Below are positions 32,961 to 39,798 of a stretch of 39,798 nt of DNA, one piece after another. Position 1 is the stretch's first letter; the number at the start of each line of letters is the position of its first letter. The notes beneath the pieces were generated by a model. That model was not told the DNA's origin, did no database searches, and was given only the letters and a program-made list of their open reading frames with translations. The position numbers were made by a program, and so were the translations under genes. The DNA is from Nocardia carnea (GTDB taxonomy: Bacteria; Actinomycetota; Actinomycetes; Mycobacteriales; Mycobacteriaceae). The stretch lies in NCBI RefSeq assembly GCF_029868855.1, contig NZ_JARWOV010000337.1, forward strand, positions 1 to 39,798, given 5' to 3'.

Positions 32961-34478
32961 ATGGCCGATACCGCGCAGCCCGAGGTGGCGGCGCGTTCGG
33001 GAGGATCCGGCCGACCGAGCGTGCTCACCTCCTACGATCCCCGCACCGGAGAGATCGTCGGCAACTACTCCATCGCCGGACCGGGCGAACTCGAACGCGC
33101 CGTGTCCGATGCCCGTTCGGCCGAGAGCTGGTGGTCCACAGCAGGTTTCGGTCCGCGTAAACGATTGCTGCTGGAGTGGAAGCGCGTTATCGCGCGCCGC
33201 GCAGCACAATTGGTGGAGATCCTGCGCGAGGAAACCGGTAAACCCGAGGCCGATGCCGCGATCGAGGTGATGCTCGCGGTGGAGAACCTCGATTGGGCCG
33301 CGCGCAACGCCGGCCGCGCATTGGGCCGGCGCACACTGGCGTCGAACTGGCTCACCCGCAACCAGCACGCGTCGGTCGGCTATCTGCCGCTCGGTGTGGT
33401 GGGGGTGCTCGGGCCTTGGCAGAACCCGGTCTTCACCCCGATGGGCTCGATCGCGTACGCCATGGCCGCCGGTAATGCCGTGGTTTTCAAACCTCATGAG
33501 CTCACCAGCGGTACCGGTTTGTGGCTGGCGTCGACGTGGCAGGAAGTCGCGCCGGACAAACCGGTGCTGTCGGCGGTCACCGGCGATGATTCCACCACGG
33601 CCGCACTGTGCCGCGCCGGTGTCGACAAAATCGCGTACGCGGGCCCGGAGGCCCAGGGCCGGGAAGTGATCTCGCTGTGCGCGCAGACCATGACCCCGGT
33701 CGTGGTGGAGAACTCCGGTAAGGGCGCCATGATCGTGCACGTCGATGCGAAAATCGACGATGCCGCCGAGGCGGCGGTTTTCGGCGCCATGGCGAATGCG
33801 GGCCAGAACGCGACCGGCGTCCAGCGCGCCTACGTGGCGGCGTCGGTGTACGACCAGTTCCTCGATCTCGTCGTGAAGCGGGCGCGGGCACTGCGCCCCG
33901 GAGCCGACCGCCGGTCGTCCTACGGGCCGATGATCCTGGAATCGCAGACCGAGGTGGTGCGTAAACAGGTCCGCGACGCCCTGGCCCGCGGCGGCCGCGC
34001 GGTCGTCGGCGGCCTGGACTCGATTCGCGAGCCCTATGTCGAGCCCATCGTCCTGGCCGATGTCCCGGAAGAGAGCATCGCCATCACCGAGGAAGGTATC
34101 GGCCCGGTCCTCATCGTGAACAAGGTGCGCGATCTCGACGACGCTGTCACCCGCATCAACGATGCCGGTCGCGGTATCGCGGTATCGGTGTTCACCCGCG
34201 ATATCGCCGAGGTCGAAATCTATGCGGAACGATTGCGGGCGGGGGTGGTCACGGTCAATACCGCCACCACCTACGCGAGCATCCCGGCGCTACCGTTCGG
34301 CGGTGTGGGCGAGTACGGGCAGGGACACAGCCACGGCGATCTGGGCCTGCGCGAATTCAGCCGGACGCTGTCCATCGCCCGGAATCGCTACGGAGAAGCC
34401 CTCGGTCTGTCCGGTTTCTACCGGAACGCGCGGCGACTGCGGTTCGCGCGCACTGTTTTCCGATTCCGGCACGGGTAA
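32961..34478 (+). CDS. Aldehyde dehydrogenase superfamily protein lacking catalytic Cys
   Basis: This 505-residue protein has the full ALDH fold: LGPWQNPVFTPMG and NAVVFKPHELT in the cofactor domain, the general base Glu at 250 (VVVENSGKG), and the C-terminal LPFGGVGEYGQG. The nucleophile motif GQxC is GQNA here: Ala284, codon GCG at 33810-33812, replaces the catalytic cysteine. It therefore should not oxidise aldehydes by the normal thiohemiacetal route. It may bind NAD(P) or aldehydes, act as a partner of an active paralogue, or be a decaying gene, although the reading frame is intact. ATG 32961 (MADTAQPEV) is chosen because upstream sequence is non-coding in character. Confidence 0.82.
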   Translation: MADTAQPEVAARSGGSGRPSVLTSYDPRTGEIVGNYSIAGPGELERAVSDARSAESWWSTAGFGPRKRLLLEWKRVIARRAAQLVEILREETGKPEADAAIEVMLAVENLDWAARNAGRALGRRTLASNWLTRNQHASVGYLPLGVVGVLGPWQNPVFTPMGSIAYAMAAGNAVVFKPHELTSGTGLWLASTWQEVAPDKPVLSAVTGDDSTTAALCRAGVDKIAYAGPEAQGREVISLCAQTMTPVVVENSGKGAMIVHVDAKIDDAAEAAVFGAMANAGQNATGVQRAYVAASVYDQFLDLVVKRARALRPGADRRSSYGPMILESQTEVVRKQVRDALARGGRAVVGGLDSIREPYVEPIVLADVPEESIAITEEGIGPVLIVNKVRDLDDAVTRINDAGRGIAVSVFTRDIAEVEIYAERLRAGVVTVNTATTYASIPALPFGGVGEYGQGHSHGDLGLREFSRTLSIARNRYGEALGLSGFYRNARRLRFARTVFRFRHG

Positions 34479-34503
34479 CGCCCGGCCGCGAAAACCGCCC
34501 CGG

Positions 34504-34534
34504 CCGGCCGAACCGGTACCGGCGGTTCGGCCGG
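34504..34534. terminator. Bidirectional terminator between convergent genes
   Basis: Perfect 12-base arms CCGGCCGAACCG and CGGTTCGGCCGG with a 7-base loop lie between the convergent dehydrogenase and TetR stops. There is no T-run, as is common in high-GC actinobacteria. Confidence 0.75.
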
Positions 34535-34539
34535 GCGAT

Positions 34540-35775
34540 TCAGCGGGGCGCGGACCCGAGCAGTGTGGCCATCATCAAGGCGTGCAACCTGGCGATCTGC
34601 TGCGGGCGGGAATCGAAGCGGATCAACCGGCCCACATCGATCACCTGACCGATCGCCGAATGCACCCGGAAACGCGCCTCGGTGGGATCGTCGTCGAGCA
34701 GGTTCGCCCATTCGTGCACGTTCTGCCGCTGGATCGCGCGCAGTTTGTGCTGTTCGGCCTGCGGCAGGTTCGGGAATTCCGCGTAGTAGACCGGCATGAT
34801 CTCCGGCATGGCGAAACTGAGCCGCAGATACCGGTCGGCGATCTTGTCCACCGCGTCCGCGCGGCCACTGGCCTCCGCCAATGCTTCGGTGATCGCGAAC
34901 GCGAGCCGGTCGCCCGTGCGGTGGAACGCCGCGGCCAGCAGATCGGATTTACTGCTGAAGTACCGGTAGACGCTGGAGGCATTGATACCGACGGCGGCGC
35001 CGATCTCCTCGATACTGGCCTCGTGATAACCGCGACGGCCGAAGATGCGGATCGCCTCGGTGAGCAGCTGTTCCCGCTTGGAGGTCACCGGCAGACCGCG
35101 CGGCTGCGGATCGGGTTCACCGGGACCCGGTGCGGGCGGGAGTTCGGTGCGCACGATCGCCCACGCCATATCGCACAGCAGCGGCAGCAGTTTTGTGCTC
35201 GACAGGGCGGTTCGATGGGCCGAGATACTGCCGATCACACTGAGCACCGCGGCCGCCAGCAGGGCGATGTCCTCCGGTGGCGCGTCGGGGCGCAACTTCT
35301 CGATCGGCCCGGCGAAGGCGCGGTTGATCTCGTTGTAGAGGGTGCGGATCCGGGCGCGGTCGGGCTGCTCCAGGTACCGGCCCTCCCACCGGTACAGGCC
35401 GGCCTCGCGGCGGATTTCGATGGTGTGCTCGGCCACCGCGCGGATCAGGTCGTCGAGGTGCTGTTCGGGGGTCGCGCCGGGTTCGTCCGCGCCGCGTGCG
35501 GCGTCCAGGAGTTGCCGGGCGCCTTCTTCGGCGGCGGCCACCAGCAGCGCGTATTTGTTGGCGAAATGGCGGTACAGCGCCGGACCGGAGATACCTACCT
35601 CGGCCGCGATCTCGTCCACGCCGACCGGATAGTAGCCGCGCTCGCTGAACGCGCGGGCCGCCGCGCGCATGATCTGCACTTTGCGATCCTTGGGACGCCG
35701 TCGTCCACCCTGGCCGTTGCCACGGTCGGCCGGACGAATGCGCACCGGGTCCACCCGGCTGCTCTCCGCGACCAT
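34540..35775 (-). CDS. Tandem (double) TetR-family regulator
   Basis: This 411-residue protein contains two complete TetR units in one chain. The first HTH is about 33-78 (RAFSERGYYPVGVDEIAAEV, GPALYRHFANKYAL); its ligand domain runs to about 215. The second HTH starts near 228 (EQLLTEAIRIFGRRGYHEAS, SSVYRYFSSKSDL) with its own helical domain to the end. TetR proteins are normally ~200 residues and dimeric, so the fusion would act as a pseudo-dimer or bind two sites. It is divergent from an enoyl-CoA hydratase-family gene, and a direct repeat rather than a palindrome lies in the shared promoter. The ligand may be an acyl-CoA, by analogy with neighbours only. Confidence 0.88.
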   Translation of the reverse strand: MVAESSRVDPVRIRPADRGNGQGGRRRPKDRKVQIMRAAARAFSERGYYPVGVDEIAAEVGISGPALYRHFANKYALLVAAAEEGARQLLDAARGADEPGATPEQHLDDLIRAVAEHTIEIRREAGLYRWEGRYLEQPDRARIRTLYNEINRAFAGPIEKLRPDAPPEDIALLAAAVLSVIGSISAHRTALSSTKLLPLLCDMAWAIVRTELPPAPGPGEPDPQPRGLPVTSKREQLLTEAIRIFGRRGYHEASIEEIGAAVGINASSVYRYFSSKSDLLAAAFHRTGDRLAFAITEALAEASGRADAVDKIADRYLRLSFAMPEIMPVYYAEFPNLPQAEQHKLRAIQRQNVHEWANLLDDDPTEARFRVHSAIGQVIDVGRLIRFDSRPQQIARLHALMMATLLGSAPR

Positions 35776-35835
35776 GCATTCTCCGTTCCGTCGGCGGCGC
35801 CGCCGGTGTTGACAGCGCCCGACAAGTCAACCTAA

Positions 35836-35871
35836 GTTAACCACAATTCGCAATGTTAACCGGTATTCGCA
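35836..35871. promoter_or_regulatory. Direct-repeat operator candidate, GTTAACC-N3-ATTCGCA twice
   Basis: Two copies of GTTAACCnnnATTCGCA lie at 35836-35852 and 35855-35871, with a 19-base period. They stand about midway between the double TetR gene and the hydratase-family gene. A further AACC-rich half-like segment (GTCAACC) precedes them at 35826. Confidence 0.65.
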
Positions 35872-35908
35872 GGCCGGTCGGCACCGGACAGCACCCGATG
35901 GAGCGCAA

Positions 35909-36718
35909 ATGGTCAACACAGATTCCCCCACAACACAGCCGGCGGGTTTCTCCGCGGTCCACGACGGCCGGGTGCTACGGGTGACGCTCACCAAACCCAA
36001 ACGGAAGAACGCCCTCGATTACGACAGCCTGGTCGCGCTCGGCGATACCTTCCTCGACGCGGCTCAGGACAAATCGGTCCGGGTCGTCGTACTCACCGGT
36101 GCGGGTGGTGATTTCTGCACCGGCGCGGACCTGGCCGCCAGCGCCGAGGAAGGCGCCCGCGGCATCACTCCCGACATGGTGATGGATGCCGCGAACCGTC
36201 TGGTCCGCGCCATCGTGGATATGCCGGTCCCGGTGATCTCCCGGATCCGCGGCGCGGCCGCGGGTGTCGGTGTCGGTATCGCACTGGCCGCCGACCTGGT
36301 CTACGCCGAAGCCGACTCCTACCTGCTGCTGGCCTTCATCAATATCGGCCTGATGCCCGACGGCGGCGCCGCGGCACTGGTCGCCGCGGCCGCGGGTCGG
36401 CCGCTGGCGGCCCGCCTGGCGCTGCTCGGCGAACGCCTTCCCGCCCCGGCCGCCCGCGCCGAGGGACTGTTCACCGACGTCCTGGAGACCACCGACGAAC
36501 TGGACGCCGTCGTCGAGGCCGCCGCCGAGAAGATCGGCCACGGCCCCCGCCGGGCGCTGGAGCTCACCAAGAAGGCCCTCAACCGCGCCACCCTGGCCGC
36601 GCTGGACACCGCACTCGCCGACGAGAAGGCCGGGCAGGTGGAACTGTTGCAGTCGCCCGACTTCTTCGAAGGCGCCGCCGCCATGCTGGGCAAGCGCAAA
36701 GCGGTCTTCGCGGAGTAG
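35909..36718 (+). CDS. Enoyl-CoA hydratase/isomerase family protein
   Basis: This 269-residue crotonase-fold protein has the CoA-binding and oxyanion segments GGDFCTGADLAAS (about 70-82) and RIRGAAAGVGVGIALAADLV (about 112-131). The two glutamates of classical enoyl-CoA hydratase (CEL and PE positions) are replaced by Ala and Asn-region residues. An Asp is present in IGLMPDGGAA, as in PaaG-type isomerases. Isomerase or another crotonase reaction is therefore more likely than hydration. It is divergent from the double TetR gene, which probably represses it. Confidence 0.82.
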   Translation: MVNTDSPTTQPAGFSAVHDGRVLRVTLTKPKRKNALDYDSLVALGDTFLDAAQDKSVRVVVLTGAGGDFCTGADLAASAEEGARGITPDMVMDAANRLVRAIVDMPVPVISRIRGAAAGVGVGIALAADLVYAEADSYLLLAFINIGLMPDGGAAALVAAAAGRPLAARLALLGERLPAPAARAEGLFTDVLETTDELDAVVEAAAEKIGHGPRRALELTKKALNRATLAALDTALADEKAGQVELLQSPDFFEGAAAMLGKRKAVFAE

Positions 36719-36741
36719 ATGCGCGCTCTGGACGACAGCGA

Positions 36742-36766
36742 CGGCCCGGTCGAATCGACCGGGCCG
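36742..36766 (+). terminator. Terminator hairpin after the crotonase gene
   Basis: The arms CGGCCCGGTCG and CGACCGGGCCG enclose AAT, followed by TTGTT. It lies 23 bases after the gene's stop. Confidence 0.85.
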
Positions 36767-36878
36767 TTGTTCATTTCCGGGAAAAACCACCGATCGACCG
36801 AGGCGGCGGAAAGCACCGAAAGAGCCCCCGGCGAATTCCGCCGGCTCGATCTCCGGGTGACAGTCAGTTCGTACAGAA

Positions 36879-36919
36879 AATGATGGCGGCCCGGACGATT
36901 CGACCGGGCCGCCATCATT
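36879..36919 (-). terminator. Terminator hairpin after the mycolyltransferase gene
   Basis: The perfect 16-base arms begin AATGATGGCGGCCCGG and end CCGGGCCGCCATCATT around a 9-base loop. It lies 40 bases beyond the mycolyltransferase stop and can act from either side. The stretch between the two hairpins holds no gene. Confidence 0.88.
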
Positions 36920-36958
36920 CGATTTACCTCACGCCCTGTTCATCGGCGCGTTGCGGGA

Positions 36959-38029
36959 TCAGACCCCCAGGCCACGGGCGAGCACCGGCCAGGACGCCCG
37001 GAACTCGTCTTCCCAGTAACCCCACGAGTGGGTACCCGAATCACGGAAGTTGAAGGTCGCGGGGATGCCCAGCGAATCCAACCGGCCCTTCAGGTTGTGG
37101 GTGCAGAAGTTCGTACCCGCTTCGATGACACCGCCGACCAGGATCTGGTTGGCCAGGCCGTAGGACCCCGGCAGGGTGTGCGGACCGTTCAGCGTGTCCC
37201 AGCGGCCGGGCAGGCCGTTACCGGTGGACACGTAGAGCTCCATACCGCGCAGCGCTTCGGCGTGCACATACGGATCGTTCGCGACCCACGCCTCGGAGCC
37301 CTGCGGACCCCACATGTTCATGGTGTCGCCGCCGCCCCACGTCTCGACGGTGAGCTTCACGAACTCCGAACCGACCGGGTCGCTGGTCTGCGCGCAACCA
37401 CTGTAGGAGGCGGCCGCCTTGTACAGCCCCGGATTCCCGATCGGCAGAGCCAGCACGGTGGTGGCGGAGGTCGACAGACCGGCGAGGGCGTTCACACCGT
37501 TGGTGCCGAGCGCGCCGTCGACCAGCGGCGGCAGTTCCTCGGTGAAGAAGGTCTTCCACTTGTTGCGGCCGAGCGCCGGATCATCCTTGATCCAGTCGGT
37601 GTAATAGGTCCAGCTACCGCCGACCGGCTGGATGACGTTCACATTCTTGTCCGACAAGAACTCCAGCGTATTGGTCTGCGCCTGCCACGACGCGGAATCC
37701 TCGCCGCCGCCCGCCCCGTTCAGCAGATACAGCGTGGGCCGGGGCACCGAGGCATCGGCCGGACGCTGGACGTCGACGATGATCTCCCGGTCCATGGCCG
37801 TGGAGTGGACGTACAGGCGCAGGTTGCGATCGTCCTTGTACTCGGCCTTGACGATCCGCGACCCGTTGGGCGAGGTGGGGTCGGCGAGCAGAGTCTTGGA
37901 CTCGATGATCGGGTCGGCCGCCGCCGCGGTACCGCCACCGAGTCCGGTCATCACTCCCGCGAACACCGCTGTGGCCGCGACCATCGCCGCGGCGCGTCTT
38001 CCGCCACGCCGGCTGAGTCGACGTATCAA
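36959..38029 (-). CDS. Mycolyltransferase / antigen-85-like esterase
   Basis: This 356-residue exported acyltransferase would move mycolic acids between trehalose monomycolate and arabinogalactan or a second trehalose. A twin-Arg-rich N-terminus and hydrophobic segment (MVAATAVFAGVMTGLGGG) form a signal peptide ending at AAAADP. The nucleophile lies in GLSTSAT, where Ag85 has GLSMS, and the catalytic His is in GTHSWGYW, nearly identical to Ag85. The Cys pair (SGCAQ, NFCTH) may form a disulfide. A TTG start at 38029, with AAGGTG upstream, gives a normal signal peptide; longer GTG or ATG starts reach 38179. This gene supports a mycolate-bearing host. Confidence 0.88.
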   Translation of the reverse strand: MIRRLSRRGGRRAAAMVAATAVFAGVMTGLGGGTAAAADPIIESKTLLADPTSPNGSRIVKAEYKDDRNLRLYVHSTAMDREIIVDVQRPADASVPRPTLYLLNGAGGGEDSASWQAQTNTLEFLSDKNVNVIQPVGGSWTYYTDWIKDDPALGRNKWKTFFTEELPPLVDGALGTNGVNALAGLSTSATTVLALPIGNPGLYKAAASYSGCAQTSDPVGSEFVKLTVETWGGGDTMNMWGPQGSEAWVANDPYVHAEALRGMELYVSTGNGLPGRWDTLNGPHTLPGSYGLANQILVGGVIEAGTNFCTHNLKGRLDSLGIPATFNFRDSGTHSWGYWEDEFRASWPVLARGLGV

Positions 38030-38247
38030 TTTCGCACCTTCGCTTCGTCTCGAATGTTCATTCGGGCTCACTTCCACCCACCGGCACCGACCGGTTCCCG
38101 GACCCGAACGGCTCACAGTAACCGGGCACGAGTCGGCCGCCCCGGAGTTTCCGCCTGTGTAGTCGTACGGCGTGGACATATCGTTACCGTAGCGTTGTCG
38201 GAAAGTCTCGGTTCGGTCGCGCCTGCCGCCCCACAGCGCCGATCGCG

Positions 38248-39588
38248 CTAATCATGCCCGCCGCGCCGGGAACCGACCGGCAACGACCCGCCGTGGCGTT
38301 CCGCACGCCCCAGGTATTCCAGCACACCGTCGCGCCGCCGGACGATATCGCCGGTGCGGTACAACCGGCCGCCGCCGGCCGCTGCGACGAACCGGGCGGC
38401 GGTTTCGCCCGGAGCGTCGTAGAACCCGCGCGCCAGCTGTGGTCCGCCGATGTACATCTCCCCGGCCGAGCCCGGCGGTACCGGACGCAGTTGTTCGTCC
38501 AGCAGATACACCCGGTCGTTGGTGACCGGCCGCCCACCGACCGACCCGACGGTGATCACACCCGTTTCGTTGTGCCCATACCAGATGACCAGCTCGGCGC
38601 CGGGTAGCAGATTCATGAACCGTTCCACCCCGCCCGACGGCAGGGCGGCACCGTCCACGACCACACGCCGCAGACTCGGATGCGCGGCCCGGCCGCCGCC
38701 GTCGGTCACCGAATCGAGGAACCGGTCCAGCAGTGCCGGGACGACATGCACGATGGTCACCTTGTGGGCGGCGATCGACCGCGACAGATCCGCGGCGCGG
38801 CCGGGATGGTCGGGCATCAGGATCTGCGCTCCGCTGTGCAGCGGCCGGAACAGCTCCCACAGGGTGATGTCACCGACCGTGGGCGCCGCGTGCAGCACCA
38901 GGTCCGCCGAATCGTACGGATGGCTGCGCTGTGCCCGGCGCAGCCGTTCGACCAGCTGCCGGTGGGTACCCGCGACCCCGGCCGCGGTATCCGCCCGGTA
39001 GCGGATATCGGCGATATCGTCGGCGGCCACCACCGGGTCCGCGGCCGGATCGGTCGGCAGATCCAGGTAGAGCAGGTCGATCGCGACCACCGGGATACCA
39101 GTACCCGTAGTCACGCCGTCGTCGGAAATGCTCAGCACGCAGATCGGCTCCGCCGACGTCAGCACCCGGTCGAGGTCCTCGGTGGAACCACCCGGGTCCA
39201 CCGGAACGTAGGCACCGCCGGCGCGCAGGACCGCGCAGACCGCGACCACCAGATCTATTCCGGGTCGCATGGCCACCGCGACCGGGGTCTGCGCGCCGAC
39301 ACCGAACCGGATCAGTTCCACCGACAGGGCTCGGGATTTACGGTCCAGTTCGGCATAGCTGAGCAACCGCGCACCCTGCCGGACCGCCGGGTCCGCGGGC
39401 GTGCGCGCCACTTGTTCGTCGAACAGCGACAGCAGCGTGTTCTCGTCGTCGCGGGAACCGATATCGCGAATCGGCGACATGTAGGTGGTGGTCTCCACAT
39501 CGGTGACCGGCCGCAGGAAGGTAGTCGGCTCCGGATCGGCCGTGGATTCCGCCTCCACGCCTCCGGCCGGCTCGCGGCTCTCCGCCAC
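38248..39588 (-). CDS. Degenerate NRPS adenylation core, truncated after A7
   Basis: The 446-residue protein has A1-A2-like LSYAEL and VCAVLRAGGAYVPVDP, but the A3 P-loop is replaced by RYRADTAAGVAGTHR. A5 is WYGHNETG in place of NxYGPTE, while A6 (GEMYIGGPQLARGFYD) and A7 (RLYRTGDIVRR) are good. After VLEYLGRAER the frame diverges and stops, so the A8 hinge and C-terminal catalytic-Lys lobe are missing. The N-terminal ~50 residues are a linker. Activity is unlikely. It lies beside a damaged contig end, so misassembly downstream of residue ~430 cannot be excluded. Confidence 0.65.
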   Translation of the reverse strand: MAESREPAGGVEAESTADPEPTTFLRPVTDVETTTYMSPIRDIGSRDDENTLLSLFDEQVARTPADPAVRQGARLLSYAELDRKSRALSVELIRFGVGAQTPVAVAMRPGIDLVVAVCAVLRAGGAYVPVDPGGSTEDLDRVLTSAEPICVLSISDDGVTTGTGIPVVAIDLLYLDLPTDPAADPVVAADDIADIRYRADTAAGVAGTHRQLVERLRRAQRSHPYDSADLVLHAAPTVGDITLWELFRPLHSGAQILMPDHPGRAADLSRSIAAHKVTIVHVVPALLDRFLDSVTDGGGRAAHPSLRRVVVDGAALPSGGVERFMNLLPGAELVIWYGHNETGVITVGSVGGRPVTNDRVYLLDEQLRPVPPGSAGEMYIGGPQLARGFYDAPGETAARFVAAAGGGRLYRTGDIVRRRDGVLEYLGRAERHGGSLPVGSRRGGHD

Positions 39589-39657
39589 GGGTTCGTCTGC
39601 TACTGCGGCGGATTCCGGCCGGCGTTGCGGCAGCGGCGCGGGGGTCGCGGGGGCGGG

Positions 39658-39797
39658 CCACCCCCCCGCCCCCTACCGGGGACCGCAGGCCGCGGCGCAA
39701 CCTGGTGTCCACCCACCACATGCCGCCGTACATGGCTGGCGCGACGCGGTGCCCGCGTCGCAGGTCGTTGGTCCACACCGCGGCGGCCAGCCCATAG
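39658..39797 (-). pseudogene. Aldehyde dehydrogenase C-terminal fragment at contig edge
   Basis: The minus-strand frame reads YGLAAAVWTNDLRRGHRVAP, then MYGGMWWVD and LRSPVGG, clearly the late part of an aldehyde dehydrogenase (usually xRTPFGGxxxSG). It runs off the window end, and after PVGG it dissolves into C/G-rich sequence and continues into the frame upstream of the NRPS-like gene. This looks like a chimeric join at a contig edge rather than a functional gene. Confidence 0.6.
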
Positions 39798-39798
39798 C

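Noticed and set aside
35826..35842. An IdeR box in the TetR/crotonase promoter
   Set aside because: AACCTAAGTTAACC resembles only half of the consensus with wrong spacing. The direct-repeat reading explains the sequence better.
1..39798. rRNA, tRNA, CRISPR arrays, insertion sequences or prophage genes
   Set aside because: No tRNA-like cloverleaf, spacer-repeat pattern, transposase, integrase or phage structural motif was found by reading both strands.

Overview
The window looks like a draft-assembly contig from a high-GC, mycolic-acid-containing actinobacterium, most likely Nocardia or a close relative. The grounds are a mycobactin/nocobactin-type siderophore locus, an antigen-85-like mycolyltransferase, IdeR/DtxR-type iron boxes, and ribosomal proteins of nocardial type. 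Both ends look damaged. The first ~180 bases are long poly-C runs, and the last ~140 bases encode a piece of an aldehyde dehydrogenase joined through C-rich sequence to an NRPS-like gene.

Layout. (1) 0.18-9.7 kb is an iron-acquisition locus. On the minus strand lie a small coupled ORF, a degenerate stand-alone adenylation core, a lysine N6-hydroxylase (MbtG/NbtG type), a formyl-tetrahydrofolate-dependent formyltransferase and a C-A-T-C NRPS of MbtF/NbtF architecture. A siderophore-interacting ferric reductase lies divergently on the plus strand. Five IdeR-like boxes sit at the promoters. Hydroxylase plus formyltransferase predicts an N6-formyl-N6-hydroxylysine siderophore such as the nocobactin/formobactin family; the aryl-cap and polyketide genes are not here. 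(2) 9.7-16.5 kb holds housekeeping and accessory genes: an RluA-type pseudouridine synthase, a Tap-like secreted hydrolase, a CPBP membrane protease, a zinc-ribbon hypothetical, a frameshifted Nudix gene, and an OYE-family flavin oxidoreductase divergent from an HxlR regulator. (3) 16.5-22.0 kb is a lower-GC accessory segment: an antitoxin remnant, a 66-bp remnant of rplP, an APH-family kinase, a broken XRE/TPR regulator, two small coupled ORFs, an NAD-dependent epimerase and an XRE regulator with a large C-terminal domain. (4) 22.1-27.4 kb is the complete S10 ribosomal operon on the minus strand (rpsJ-rplC-rplD-rplW-rplB-rpsS-rplV-rpsC-rplP-rpmC-rpsQ), closed by a strong terminator. (5) 27.9-36.7 kb holds a DUF4442 thioesterase-fold gene with a palindromic operator, a lycopene cyclase, a three-gene Drr-type ABC exporter, an aldehyde dehydrogenase lacking its catalytic cysteine, and a double-HTH TetR regulator divergent from an enoyl-CoA hydratase/isomerase-family gene. 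(6) 36.9-39.8 kb holds the mycolyltransferase, a second degenerate adenylation core and the chimeric edge.

Most noteworthy are the double TetR protein facing a direct-repeat rather than palindromic operator candidate, the cysteine-less aldehyde dehydrogenase, two stand-alone adenylation cores that both lack the P-loop and the C-terminal lobe, NRPS condensation domains without the catalytic histidine, and the rplP remnant at the island edge. No rRNA, tRNA, CRISPR array, integrase or transposase was seen.
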